From the NCBI RefSeq assembly GCF_003576645.1, contig NC_044917.1, positions 10,962,958-11,026,957 on the forward strand: DNA of 64,000 nucleotides, in the 5' to 3' direction. The number at the start of each line of letters is the position of its first letter. Position 1 is the stretch's first letter. A model generated the notes under the pieces. It was not told where the DNA came from and searched no databases. It saw only the letters and a list, made by a program, of their open reading frames with translations. Shown here one piece after another: positions 36,450 to 47,570 of the stretch. Source of the stretch: Ipomoea triloba (taxonomy: Eukaryota > Streptophyta > Magnoliopsida > Solanales > Convolvulaceae). The translations under genes were made by a program, and so were the position numbers.

Positions 36450-38310
36450 ACTTTATATATATAAAAAAGTTAGAGCAATAAAAAAGTTTTTTCCTCCTTG
36501 ATCTTCACCACCATAACCAAAGCTCTCGCCTCTTATACTCTCCTGTTTTTTGTGGATAATCTTTATATTCTTCCGGCTTCGACTTGGTTAAGGCACCAAT
36601 GGGGGAAAAGGAAAGATCGATTGAAAAATAATTTTGAATGAATTTTGTATTTTTGTATATCGGGCAGCTCGAGCGCCGATGTAGTTTACAGAGAGACGGG
36701 GAGAGTGTTTCTTGTCGGATACGTCCATTCTGGGCCTGGGCTTAAAAAATTAGGGCTTCAAAATTCGGCCCAATCTACAGCTTGCAATCCAATGACTTGA
36801 ATCAAACTCAAACTGTTTTTGTGGAGTAAAATTTATGGAAAATATCAGATATGCCCTCATATTTTTAGTACAAGTTTAATTAGGCACTACAACTATTAAA
36901 AAAAAAGTGTTATTAAAATTTTTTTTTTCAATTTCATGAGTCATATTTCAATCTTAATAAATTTGTGCAATTATTTCTAATTTTGATACAATGGCAAATA
37001 TGTGATTAAATATACTAATTTTTTAATTTATTGTTAATTTTGATAGAAATTTAATAGCAATTAAATAAATTTTTATTATTTTATCAGTATTATAATCTAA
37101 TTTCAAAAAATATTGTCAAAATTGATATCTAATTGTACTAAATTAAGAGTTTAAAATTCATTACATTTTCATAGAGCAAAACAAAGTGACTGATCGACAA
37201 AGCAATTATTCCCTTCTACTTGCGCGTGGTTTGAAGATTATTGAGATCCCTTCCAACACAATCCAAGACATTATTCAAGATTATATCATTAGTAGCCGCC
37301 AAAACAAAAGGGTCCTGATCACTAGTCCTTAATCCTTTGTCTTTCTTTCGAGTTTACTGCTTTTCTTCTGATAAAAAAAAACACTTATTTGCACTTTTTT
37401 ATTTAAAATTAATAGAGTATATTTGATTCTTCTTTAAATTTTACAATGCACTATGCATGAGCAAATAACTAAACCAATAGTTCGTCATGAACTAATCATT
37501 GTAGGAATGAAAACAATATAGCTATGATTATAATTTCGGGTATGGATTTAGCCATTTAGGCAATCGGATCCCAATTCAAGTTCTTAAAATGTTGAAGCCG
37601 AAATTGTTAGTTACAAATGTATTTATTTGGAACAAAAAAAAAAAGTTTATACAATTTTTATGTGATTTATAAAATTTCAAAGTATTCTAGTTGAAACCAA
37701 AAGCAAAAAAAAAAAAAACATTTTATAGGTGGTCTAGTCAATGGTTGATACGAGTATGTCAAGTCAAAAAATTAATTTGAATAGTTTGGTAACATTGAAA
37801 AATAGTAAAATACTAGAGTTAGTTACATGTAGACCAAAATTGAATACCAAATACCTTAAAATCAGAGTTATATAACTCCTCAAATGTATTTTTTTTTTTT
37901 AAAAGAGAAGCTCTCGATGTACAATTCAATTCGTCAATCAACATAAACTAAGTTTATAAGTTTTGCTTTAATAACAGTCACAAGGTGCAAACTTAGAAGA
38001 TATTTATATTTTTTGTGAGCACGATTATTATACAAATATTTGGGGGATAAATTATATTGTGAATCGTGATTTACATTACAATGTAAACCACGGATAAATG
38101 TTCATTTTTAGTATATTGAAAAATTATTTTTAATAGATTGAAGATTTATTTTAGTTAGTATATTAAAATTAAACATTTTTGTCAGACGTCCAACATGCAA
38201 TATGACCATAATCCACAATATTGAATTGAGATGTTGTAAATTGGTTGAAGCACATCTCACAAGTCTCCACTCTCCAGGATATAAGTAAACTTTAAATTCA
38301 TTGTTTAAAC
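36450..38310. other. Upstream region of the 321-aa gene and AT-rich intergenic DNA
   Basis: 36450-36780 is the leader/promoter side of the minus-strand gene. The remainder is AT-rich with A/T tracts and no supported gene. Confidence 0.45.
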
Positions 38311-39820
38311 TTAAGAGTTAATTCATTTTGTTAGTCCTGATTTTATTAGGGGTTTGATACTTTTAGTCTATCATAACTGATAAGGAATATACATCGAGTA
38401 TGCAATTTATTATATAGCATACGGTCCTATGTTGGTCCGGATTCGGGTCAAGATTGTGTGTTCGTGTCAAAGTCAAATAGTCAATGCATTTGACATATAT
38501 AAGGGTCATTCACTCCGAAGCCATGGAGGCCCATTATTTTCCATCCCCTACACACCCTCTTTATCACCCTCCACACTCTCTCTCTCTCTAGTGATCTCTC
38601 TACAACATTGAATGAGAAATGATAAAGCTTCTTTAAGCTATTTTCTATGAGGATCTCTACTTTTTACATACATTTTTTACACACTTATATACGCGAAATG
38701 AATTTACACTATCAATAATAAAATTTGCCACATTTTATCCACTCTTAATCTGACATTGCCACTTTTAGTCATTCACCCAATTTTCCATCCATTGACTGTA
38801 AAAAAAAAAAGAGGACATTTATGTCATTTCATGTTATCTTATTCTCACCCTTATCTTTTATATTCTCAAAAAAAAAAAAAACTTTATATTCTAGGAACTT
38901 AGGAGGAAAAAAAAAAACAATTAACCAAACAACAAAAATCTCCGCTTCATTGTGCCTTCCACGCTTAAACTGTTGCTCATATTCACACCGCTGATTGAAT
39001 TCCACATTTAGGTTGCGGTCATTTGCACTAAAGAAGCTATCGCTTAACTCATAGTCCGCAGTAACAACCATGATTACGAAGGATTATCCTGCATGTCGAA
39101 CATGAAATCTCTTACGCCCTTTGTTGTGATTGATTTGTCTTAAGTTCTGAGGAATTAAGGTGGATATTAAAGGTAATAATGTTGAGCCCAGAGTTCTAGA
39201 CTAGTGCCACCAATGTAGAAGTTTATTACAATATTTCAAAACAAAGCATAACTCTTGCTTTTTCGGTGTGGTTTTGCATCAACTTGGGTATTGGAGGACA
39301 CACAATTGGTGCGCGTGTATGGTCAATTGATGAGAAAGTACGATCTTAGAGCGGACAACATTTTGGATGCACGTATCATTAACGCCACGAGCAGTGTTAT
39401 AGACAAAGTTGCCGCAGTGGGGGAAGATTTGTTTTGGGCAATCAAGGGTGGTGGCATGCGAAAAGTCAAGCTAGTTCCGGTTTCATGGGCGGTGATAATT
39501 TTTACAGTCTCAAGAATATTATAGCAAAATGCAACGAAAATAAGATCGACGAGGATCTCTTCATAGGAGTTTTATCGTTTGTTTTCTTCATAGAACAAGT
39601 CTGAGAAAAGAATAGATAAAAGGGGAAGAATAAGAAAACATAAAATGACAAAAATACCCTCCTGTTTAACCGTCAATGGATGGAAAATTGGATAGAGGAC
39701 TAAACGTGGCACTTTCAAAATAAGAGTGGATACAATGCGGTAATTTTTTTTTTATGATGAACTAAAAGTGTCTAACCCCTAATAAAATTAGGAGTAGGAC
39801 TAAAAAAGATCAACTCTTAA
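38311..39820. mobile_element. Long-TIR element carrying a gene fragment (Pack-MULE-like)
   Basis: The outer ends TTAAGAGTTAATTC... (38311) and its inverse ending GATCAACTCTTAA (39820) start long inverted arms. The right arm (about 39600-39820) matches the left arm in two pieces: 38311-38383 (ATTTTATTAGGGGTTTGATA, CTTTTAGT) and about 38710-38860 (CCCAATTTTCCATCCATTGA, TGTCATTT). The left arm is split by about 320 bp of extra DNA. Between the arms lies a fragment of a berberine-bridge-enzyme-like gene. Arms over 200 bp and a captured host fragment are what Pack-MULEs look like. No transposase and no clear 9-bp duplication were found. Confidence 0.6.
39257..39604 (+). pseudogene. Berberine bridge enzyme-like (FAD oxidoreductase) gene fragment, broken
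   Basis: Part of the FAD-binding (PCMH-type) domain of a BBE-like oxidase. One frame gives FSVWFCINLGIGGHTIGA, corresponding to the family's FPAG.CPTVGVGGH..GG. A frameshift between about 39300 and 39318 moves to a second frame with YGQLMRKYDLRADNILDARI, then GEDLFWAIKGGG and VKLVPV. An in-frame stop after SRIL precedes QNATK. A deletion then brings KIDEDLFIGVL next, which normally lies after a further segment. So there is at least one frameshift, one stop and one deletion, and no start or C-terminal half. It lies inside the inverted-repeat element. Confidence 0.85.
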
Positions 39821-40760
39821 ACATATTTAAAAAAAAAAATACTAGTAATTAAAAAAAAAACAAAAAATCTTCAATTTTGTAAAGTATATGGGCCAAATTA
39901 AAATAAGGTCTAAGGAATCAACCGTCAGAATCCATATTTATTATCCGATAAAGGATAGCATCACGCGGGGTCCGGCCGGGTGGCTCTCTGGTCCCCAGGT
40001 GAGCGCGCACACACCAGATTTCCCCTCCAACCAAAGATAATTATGAGAGTTTTACCTCCTTCCTTCCAACCAGCCACCATGCCCAAACTCTCTCTCTTTC
40101 AGACCTCTGCAACTAACCCTTTTGCCATGTCCACCGCTTCTCCAAGCTCTAAACCAACCCTTTCTCTGCATTCTTATCTCTTTCCCAGCAGACCCTTTAA
40201 TACTCTGAGCTAGAACACAGCGCCTTCTCTTTCATCCCAACGCCGCCGGCTCCTTTTGACTTAGAATCCTTGTCAAAATCCAGTCTTTTTCCCTCCCAAG
40301 ACAGCTCTTTTGTGTTGCAGACTGAGGGCCATTGCATTCTTTTGGTGATTCTTGGACCTCAGCAGAGCCCTGTGGGTTTCAAGGGATCTTCCAACTCTAA
40401 CCTCTTGTTCTTTGACTTTGGTCTCACTTTGGTCTCTGATTTGCAGCAGATCTTGGGAATTCTTCGGTTTCAAGGGCACTTCTTGATTTTCTCGAAGAAC
40501 CAGTCTGTGTTTCCCCAGTTTATATGAATTGGGCACCAATTTCTGCCTCAGAAAAGCTTTAGTCTTTCAGAAGTGGCAGATTATCGCCGCTTTGTCTCCT
40601 CACAGCTCTAACTGATGAGAGGATGTAGCTTTTAGGAGCAGGGAGGCAAGGTAGTTTAGATGTGTTTGGCAATTTAGGGGTTAGGGCAGCGGTCTGTCAG
40701 GTTTAGGGTTTGTGTGAGGTTTGTCATGGGTGTTTAGGTTGGGAGTTCGTTTGGTGAAGC
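39821..40760 (+). other. Promoter and long 5' leader of the BAH/agenet gene
   Basis: From about 39960 the sequence becomes GC-richer and pyrimidine-rich (CTCTCTCTTTC near 40090). It contains several upstream ATGs with open frames of up to about 85 codons, none with recognisable protein features. It is best read as 5' untranslated leader, perhaps 600-750 nt, with possible uORFs. Confidence 0.4.
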
Positions 40761-43700
40761 ATGGCGGCCGGTGATTATTGTTTCGTGGAATGGAAAGAAC
40801 AGTTTGTTTCAAAAGAGAGGGGGAACCGTGTGGTTCATTATTTCTTGAAGGACAGTACAGGGGAATCTGTTCTTGCGGTTGTGGGCACGGAGAGAAGTGT
40901 GCGCCACATGTTCTATGTTGTTTCAGAGGAGTTCTTGAAAGTACATGGAGCTGAGACTTCTGTCCATGCTGGTTTTAGATGGAGATCAAGGAGAGAGGTT
41001 GTGAATTGGCTCACATCTATGCTATCCAAACAGAATAGGCAGAATGATCGCTCAAGTATGCTTTTTCTTTTCCTTCTTTTCTTTTCTTGCGTTGGATGGA
41101 TATATTTTCCCTTTTATGTGAATCAAGTAGAAGCCTCAATGCTAGGAAAGTTGCTGCTTTACCTCAACTGCTAAAGATTGTTTGTTGCTATGCATAGTTT
41201 ATGGTTCAGATTTTACTTTTGATTTTACCCTCTTGTGATCCCTAATGTGTCATGTGCATAGGCCTTTTTGCAATAATGGTCTGATTAGTGATTTGGGAGC
41301 ACATAAATCCAACATTTTTCTAAATCTGACCAAAGAATGAGTGTCTGTTTCGCAATGGGTTGTATCCTTTAACATCTGGTATTCGCAATGAGTTCAGTAT
41401 TAGAAACCTTACCCTGCTGTTATAGCCTATACAAGAGTAAATTGTTACCTTGTTGGCATGCTTTCTTCATTTTGTGTAATTAACTTCCTCACCATGTAAT
41501 TAACAGAATCGCCAAAAGATGATCCGACCTCCAGAGTCAATTTTGAACAAAGTGAGATGGCAGATGATAAGGTAAAATCCACCCTTGTACACTTTGTTGA
41601 TTTCCGTATCATCACTTATTTAACTTGCTTATTTTTTTAATCTCTATTTCAGGGTCGTCTTGCTAGGAATTTAAAAGGACTTTCTTCTGACATAGTATGG
41701 TCAGGTGAACCATGGACATGTGGTAAACAGCTAAAGCACTACCCGGGATTTGGCAGGAATGGGATTGCAATAGCTGTAAGTGTTATCTAGACTCTATAAA
41801 AATAATTCATGCTTTTGTGACAATTTTTGATTGAGTTCTAGCATCGACCAAGTGGATAGAAGCTATACACTTAAAAAGTATTCCAAGAAAGGATATTTGA
41901 AATCTAACCTTGGCTTGAAGCATTTAGAAGTGTTAATGGATATTGAATCTCTAGACTTTGAGTTATCTTAATGTAAGCTAATTTCCTGTAAATTGTAAAA
42001 ATGTCCTTGTTTCCTACCTTTTGGTGAAGGGCACCCGCTATGATGTTTTCTTGTTCTTCTGTTTTTGTTTTTGTTTTGTTTTGTTTGCTGGTTGAAACCA
42101 TCTGTTTATCCTGTTATCTAACTGCAGATACACTCATTTGTCTTTGTGATGGCTGAAAAAGAGAATCGCTACCTTGCATATCTGGACGATATGTACGAGG
42201 ACAGGAAGGGCCAGAAAAAGGTCAAGATAAGATGGTTCCACTTTAATCGGGAAGTCAGAGGTGTTGTCTCCTTACGGAATCCAAATCCCAGAGAAGTTTT
42301 TATTACGCCTTATGCCCAAGTCATCAGTGCAGAGTGTGTTGACGGTCCTGCAATTGTATTAACTAGGGCACATTATGATAAATGTGCAGCTGTTTTTCCA
42401 AGTGACTTGCTATCAAGAGTACATTTTTGCTATAGACAATTTAAGAACAACAGAGTAAAGCCTTTTGAGCTGGGTAAATTGCGTGGCTATTTTAATCAGC
42501 CAATTTTCTCGTGTTTTAGTCCTGACTTTTTCGAAGATGAAGAGTTTGCCACAAGAGACGAAATAAAAGTTGGAGCTAAAAGGCCAAGAAATTATGAAGA
42601 GGATGAGATGAAGACGTATGAAAAATCATATCAGAAGTTGAAAAGTAGTTTTTTTGATAGGAGAATGAGCTCCCACAAGCAAGTTGAAGGCCCGCTTTGG
42701 CATATGCTAAATCTTAAGGCTGATGAAAAGATTGAATTTCTATGCCAAGATAGTGGAATGCGAGGCTGCTGGTTCAGATGCACAGTCCTGGAAATTTCCC
42801 GAAGACAACTAAAAATTCGATATGATGACATAGAGGATGAAGATGGTTGCGGTTACCTTGAGGTATGTTCAGGCACTTCCAGATTTGTTATAAGTAGGCA
42901 GTGTAAGGAAGAGTGGACAAATTATTCATTTGAAGACATTTAATTTGAATTGAGAATATTGGTTCAAGGTTTTGACATTTGTTTTTTCTTTTTAAATCTT
43001 AACGTAATAGGAGTGGGTCCCTGCATTTAGACAAGCCAGGCCTGATAAACTTGGAATGAGAAATCCTGGCCGTCCAACAATTAGACCTGCTCGACCTTGT
43101 GAAGATGGAGACCGTACCTTTGAGGTAGGAGTTTCAGTTGATACTTGGTGGAGCGATGGCTGGTGGGAAGGCGTTATTACTGACACCAGAAACTACGGGG
43201 TTGAAGGCTATCAAGTTTATATTCCCAGTATGTTTTTTTTGAATCGAATTTCTTATCTGTGTTTTTGTTACCTTGGTTTTGTTTATTTATGTGTTCTAGT
43301 CTGATTAAACCCTCATTTTTCAATGACTTCCTCTCCTTTTTTCGTGATATTAGGTGAAAATCTGTTCTTGAGTGTAGATAGAAAGAACATAAGAATTTCA
43401 AAAGACTGGGTTGGAGATCAGTGGGTTGATATCGAGACACATCCCGACATTCTTTCAGTGATAACTGCTATTGCCAACCAAGAGATAAAGATCTCTGAGT
43501 CGTCTCCTACTTCTAAGGAAGCAAATTGTCCTAATTCTCCCACTTTGGATCAAAAAGTTCCCTCGAGTGCGGGGCTAAGTGTGGACGAGAAGACCCCTGA
43601 TTCTGAAGAAGCGAAACAAACCCCAATTGATGGTGCCTCAAAAGACGCGGTTTCCCCCAACAATGGAAAACCGCAAGATGATTTGCCAGAAACAAGACCG

Positions 43701-43973
43701 AGTGATGGGATCTCGGAAGATTTAGGCGTGGTCAACGGTGACAAACAAGAAACCGTAGAACACGAAGAAGAGGAGTGTAAGGGTAATGCCATCAGCTGCA
43801 GCAACGAAGCCAACACTGCCGAGAAACCTGACAGTGACGATAATGTTGTTGATAACAATAGCACCAACAACGACACTCTTGACAAAAACGTCGATGAAGA
43901 TAAAACAGCTGAACCCGACAATGCTGGTCAAAGAGAAGACGAAGTGGAACCCATGGATGTCACGACGTCCTAG
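40761..43973 (+). CDS. BAH- and agenet-domain chromatin protein
   Basis: Predicted nuclear histone-mark reader. Exons 40761-41055, 41507-41571, 41653-41775, 42128-42862, 43011-43227 and 43354-43973 join in frame to give 684 aa. The start is AGCATGGCGG. Residues 1-98 form an N-terminal module (DYCFVEWKEQFVSKERGNRV, then HYFLKDSTGESVLAVVGTER). A BAH domain follows at about 130-260 (VWSGEPWTCGKQLKHYPGF, then YLAYLDDMYEDRKGQKKVKI and RWFHFNREV). Two agenet-type repeats are at about 345-412 (KIEFLCQDSGMRGCWFRCTV... YLEEWVPA) and 435-510 (EVGVSVDTWWSDGWWEGVIT... DWVGDQW). The last 170 residues are acidic, Ser/Asn/Asp-rich and probably disordered. The architecture matches plant agenet/BAH proteins related to ASI1-type regulators but lacks an RRM. 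Domain calls are firm; the biological role is inferred. Confidence 0.92.
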
Positions 43974-44622
43974 TCCTTACCCGACCTTTGGCAATTGACA
44001 GCAGTTGTCGAGCGCATTATCAGGGTGGGTCGTATTTGTATATAGAGAACCGGACCTGCAAATTCCTTCCGTTTTACCTCAATAGTTACCAGTCATTTAG
44101 GTGTATAGCAATTTATCTAGATCTTGATTGTTTAGGAATATGGAGAAGAACCCACAACTGATCTCTCCCTCTTATGTAACCTTATATTGGCAACTTGCTG
44201 TGGGTTTTTACTAGATAGTAACATGAACTTCACTTACATTAGTACTGGAGTTATTGGCTTGTTTCTGTGTTGTTGCAGTTGTCTGTAAATTTCAGTTGCT
44301 CTGGCTTACAAAGGGAATCTGATGCCCATTTTGAAGAGCACCATTTCTCTTGAGTTTTTGTTAGATCTGATGAATAATGACACTGCAGTTAATGTTGTGT
44401 AAGGTTGGGCATGTGGGGGCTAAGTTGGTTCAAAAGTCAATTCCATTTTTTTTTTTTGCCTTAATTTAAACCCACATACTTTTCTCAACTTTATGGATAT
44501 GTTTATTCAAAATTCTCAATGCCTCTTTCCTAGTCTAAGTTCTAAACCCCCAGACACATATATATAGATTTCTAATATGCGGTGGAATCGTATTCAGTCC
44601 GGTGCAATCATGTAGTTAGTGT

Positions 44623-44782
44623 GGTGCAATTCTTCATAACTTTTTTCAAATTTCATGGTATATTGTAAGGAACAATTTCTGATTCACCAATTATCTAATT
44701 TTGGTGCAATTCTTCATAATTTTTTTCAAACTTCATGGTATATTGTAAGGAACAATTTCTGATTCACCAATTATCTAATTTT
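44623..44782. repeat. Two-copy tandem repeat, period 80 bp
   Basis: Two nearly identical units begin GGTGCAATTCTTCATAA and end CACCAATTATCTAATTTT. Confidence 0.95.
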
Positions 44783-45111
44783 AGTATATAATTATACGTA
44801 ATTTATCTTTTGATATAAGATAATCCGATCAGTAACTAATTTAACTTGGTAACGGATCCCACTCAAAATGGTGTTTCAAAATAAAAAATAACCACTAAAA
44901 TACCCATTTTTTCAACACATTAAGTTATCCACCAATCTTGTCAATTAGACTTTTTAGCTAGCACATGCCTTAATCCAATTGGTATTGCAAAGCTTATAAG
45001 TAAATACACTTCTCTACTACTGCCACGAAGTGTTGTGGGTTATAATAATGCGTTAAAAGTTAAAACCATTAACTCCAACTTTAGTTCTAAAAATGCTATA
45101 CACGGAGAAAT

Positions 45112-45116
45112 AAAAA
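45112..45116 (-). terminator. Pol III T-run after the minus-strand dicistron
   Basis: TTTTT on the minus strand a few bases beyond the snoRNA. No T-run separates tRNA and snoRNA, as expected for one Pol III unit. Confidence 0.6.
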
Positions 45117-45118
45117 GG

Positions 45119-45208
45119 CAAGCTCAGATGCGCTGTTGATCGTCCGATTATGTCAGACAAAGCGTAGTGACCCAATCACCACTTGTGCGCACAAGTCATC
45201 ACCGCTTC
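45119..45208 (-). ncRNA. snoR43: C/D box snoRNA, snoR43-like, dicistronic with tRNA-Gly
   Basis: It lies 8 nt downstream of the tRNA-Gly. Box C GTGATGA follows GAAGCG, and box D CTGA is followed by GCTT, giving an AAGC/GCTT terminal stem. Plant tRNA-Gly-snoR43 dicistrons have exactly this order. The name is by synteny and box layout; the guide target was not tested. The sequence between boxes shares GCGCAC.AGTGGTGA and GGACGATCA.CAG.GCAT with the copy at 46647. Confidence 0.75.
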
Positions 45209-45216
45209 AAACAGAA

Positions 45217-45287
45217 TGCACCAGCCGGGAATCGAACCCGGGTCTGTACCGTGGCAGGGTACTATTCTACCACTAGACCACTGGTGC
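45217..45287 (-). tRNA. trnG-GCC: tRNA-Gly (anticodon GCC)
   Basis: 71 nt, identical in sequence to the plus copy at 46570. The acceptor stem GCACCAG/CTGGTGC, anticodon loop CTGCCAC (GCC) and T arm CCCGGGTTCGATTCCCGG are all intact. Box A TGGTCTAGTGG and box B GGTTCGATTCC are present. Confidence 0.97.
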
Positions 45288-46569
45288 TACTTGTTTTAAG
45301 TTTAGTTATTTACAAATTTTCAACAAAACGTTTAAAATAAGTTTTGGCAAAACCAGAGCTATATCTAGTTATCTATATCATTTTTATTTAAATGTTATTA
45401 AACAAGTTATTTTCCAAGTACTTTTGGTTTGATTGCATTACTGTTACCATTCCAAATGGAAGGTTTCAAGTTTGACTGTTTAAGTCTCCTTATGTGAACA
45501 TATATTATGTATTTTTTTTTGAATTCAACTGACCTTATTACATTGTAGTATTGAGCAGATACTATGTAATGTTAGGTTATAGTTACCAAAAAAAGAAAGT
45601 TCAAAACATATTCATAATATCTGGGAAGTGCATTTACCGGATACTTTAGAAAAAAAAAAAAACAATTCAATGTTATACACTTAACCTTACCAACATGCAA
45701 ATGTACATTAAAAAAAATTATATTATATTATTATATAAAATCTTTTATGGTACAATTTACTCTGATCCCTTGTGACAAGATGCTCTAGTATTAGTAATCC
45801 AATCAAAATTTTCAAGTTGCTTATTAGAATTGATTTTACCTTGGATTCCTTCCCTTCCCCTTCCCATAGTCAATGAGATAAATAAATAAATACACTAACG
45901 AAATTAAATATACGCCATAAAAAGAATACAATTACGATAAACTTATAAATAAACAGAATGATTATAATATGATCCATTGGTTTAACTTGTGCTCACAAGT
46001 TTCCTCATAGCAAAATTTCAAAAAACACAATCTCTAGAACCAATTAAAAGCATCTTGAAGCTAAATATCAGACTCTTGCAAAAAGAATTCATTTTAAAGC
46101 AAAAAGTTAGCATTATAATTTGGCAAAAGATTGTTGTTTAGTATGAGCGAAAAAAAAAAGCAAAACTATTGACAAAACTCCTTGGCTATATTAGTACAAG
46201 AGATTCAAGGACCACAGCCATCATTTTCCTTTTAAAAGTACGCCTATACTTAGAAAATTAAAATTGTAACTTTTTTTTCAAATTTACTCTCGAGTTTGAT
46301 TATATTTTTTTAATAAATATTTTAAAAATTGCCATGTGACTATTAAAGTTATATTAGTTATAAAAAAATTCAGTATAATTTTTGGTTAATTGAGTAGAAT
46401 GATGATGTATTGTTAACAAAATATCATTTCATTTAAGTTTTATCTAAAAAATAAAAAAGTTTGAGAGCAAAATATTATGAACAAAGTGGAGAGGTTATAG
46501 TGGGAAAAAAAAGGTTTAATTGAGGAGTAGAATGATATGTATTGTTTAATTTCTAAGGATTTTCAATAA

Positions 46570-46640
46570 GCACCAGTGGTCTAGTGGTAGAATAGTACCC
46601 TGCCACGGTACAGACCCGGGTTCGATTCCCGGCTGGTGCA
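46570..46640 (+). tRNA. trnG-GCC: tRNA-Gly (anticodon GCC)
   Basis: 71 nt with complete cloverleaf: acceptor GCACCAG/CTGGTGC, D arm with TCTAGTGGTAGA, anticodon loop CTGCCAC, and T arm CCCGGGTTCGATTCCCGG followed by encoded TGCA. Internal Pol III boxes A and B are intact. It is inverted relative to the copy at 45217. Confidence 0.97.
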
Positions 46641-46646
46641 TTCTTT

Positions 46647-46733
46647 GAAGCGGTGATGATATTTGCGCACGAGTGGTGAAAATGGGTCTCCACAATTTGT
46701 CATCGGGACGATCAGCAGTGCATCTGAGCTTCT
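46647..46733 (+). ncRNA. snoR43: C/D box snoRNA, snoR43-like, dicistronic with tRNA-Gly
   Basis: It begins 6 nt after the tRNA. The terminal stem is GAAGC...GCTTC, box C is GTGATGA (46653-46659) and box D is CTGA, with probable degenerate C'/D' boxes inside. Length is about 87 nt. tRNA-snoRNA co-transcription by Pol III is established for plant tRNA-Gly-snoR43 genes. The exact modification target is not assigned here. Confidence 0.78.
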
Positions 46734-46740
46734 TCGTATA

Positions 46741-46749
46741 TTTTTTTTT
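46741..46749 (+). terminator. Pol III T-run after the plus-strand dicistron
   Basis: Nine T residues begin 8 nt after the snoRNA, and none occurs between the tRNA and the snoRNA. This supports a single tRNA-snoRNA transcript. Confidence 0.7.
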
Positions 46750-46882
46750 CACTACAACCTCTCCATTTTGTCAATAACATTTAGTTCTCAAACTGTTTTT
46801 ATTTATTTTATCTTATTTGTAGATAAACCTAAAAGAAATAAATCCAGTTTAGGAAGCACCGGTTAATTTTTTAATGATAAAC

Positions 46883-46975
46883 TTTTTTTTTTGATTAATA
46901 TTGACTCTATTACAATGTAGTATCTGTCCATATATACTTTCTTAATCAATGTGACCTCCCATTTGAAAGAGTTAC
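46883..46975 (-). mobile_element. 3' fragment of SINE family 1
   Basis: On the minus strand it reads GGACAGATACTACATTGTAA then TAGAGTCAATATTAATC and an A-rich tail, matching the SINE 3' module. The 5' part is diverged or absent. Confidence 0.6.
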
Positions 46976-47080
46976 ATAGGTGTCATTAAGTTACAAGCTA
47001 CTTGACTTTTAGTGATGAATTTTTACATATTTAGTCAATAAATCAACAATAAAGTGTTAATTTTAATTTTGTTATATTAC

Positions 47081-47240
47081 CTCAAGAATTGTATGTTTTG
47101 AAGAAAAATAATATGTGAAAAGTGCATTTACTAGATGCCCAAGAAGAAACAATTCAATGTTTTCTCAGGATTTGTATGCTTTGAAGAAAAACAAAATGTG
47201 AAATGTGCATTTACTAGATGCCCTAAAAGAAAAGATTCAA
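47081..47240. repeat. Two-copy tandem repeat, period about 82 bp
   Basis: TTGTATGYTTTGAAGAAAAA and GTGCATTTACTAGATGCCC occur in order twice, at 47090 and 47172. Confidence 0.85.
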
Positions 47241-47515
47241 TTGTTTCTTCATTTTCTTCTGAGTATATGGAACTAGTTTTCTACTATAATAAAGTAGAAC
47301 ATTTTTGATAATTAAAAATAGAAAATATTTCCACCAAAATAAAAGGGATAAATTATTGTGATAATTGTTCAGTTGATGAGTCAAGCCGTTTGGAATATCA
47401 GGAATTGATTACACTTAATTGTGCCTCTTCAATTTTGAAGATAATACAAATACAGTTACAAATATATTAATATATAAATTAAATATACATAAGCTTCTAT
47501 AATCATATACAACAC

Positions 47516-47523
47516 TATAAATA
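47516..47523 (+). promoter_or_regulatory. TATA box candidate
   Basis: TATAAATA lies 55 bp before an ATG at 47571, good plant spacing for the uncertain coding segment that follows. Confidence 0.3.
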
Positions 47524-47570
47524 AGCACTAACAGTTCGCAAGATAGCTACTTGGAATTAATCAGTGAAAA

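Larger units (their letters stand above)
46440..46830. repeat. Inverted repeat flanking a tRNA-snoRNA unit
   Basis: 46440-46507 (TTTTATCTAAAAAATAAAAA... GTGGAGAGGTTATAGTG) is mirrored by 46742-46830 (CACTACAACCTCTCCATTTT... TTGTAGATAAA). The arms bracket the plus-strand tRNA-Gly-snoRNA dicistron, as if the unit had been inside a mobile or duplicated segment. Confidence 0.6.

Noticed and set aside
38829..39071. 80-codon minus-strand frame beside the BBE fragment
   Set aside because: Overlaps the inverted-repeat arm and A-rich tracts. No BBE or other similarity seen on that strand.
39980..40527. Pyrimidine-rich open frames before the BAH/agenet start
   Set aside because: Low-complexity Ser/Pro/Leu/Phe peptides with no domain; better explained as 5' leader uORFs.
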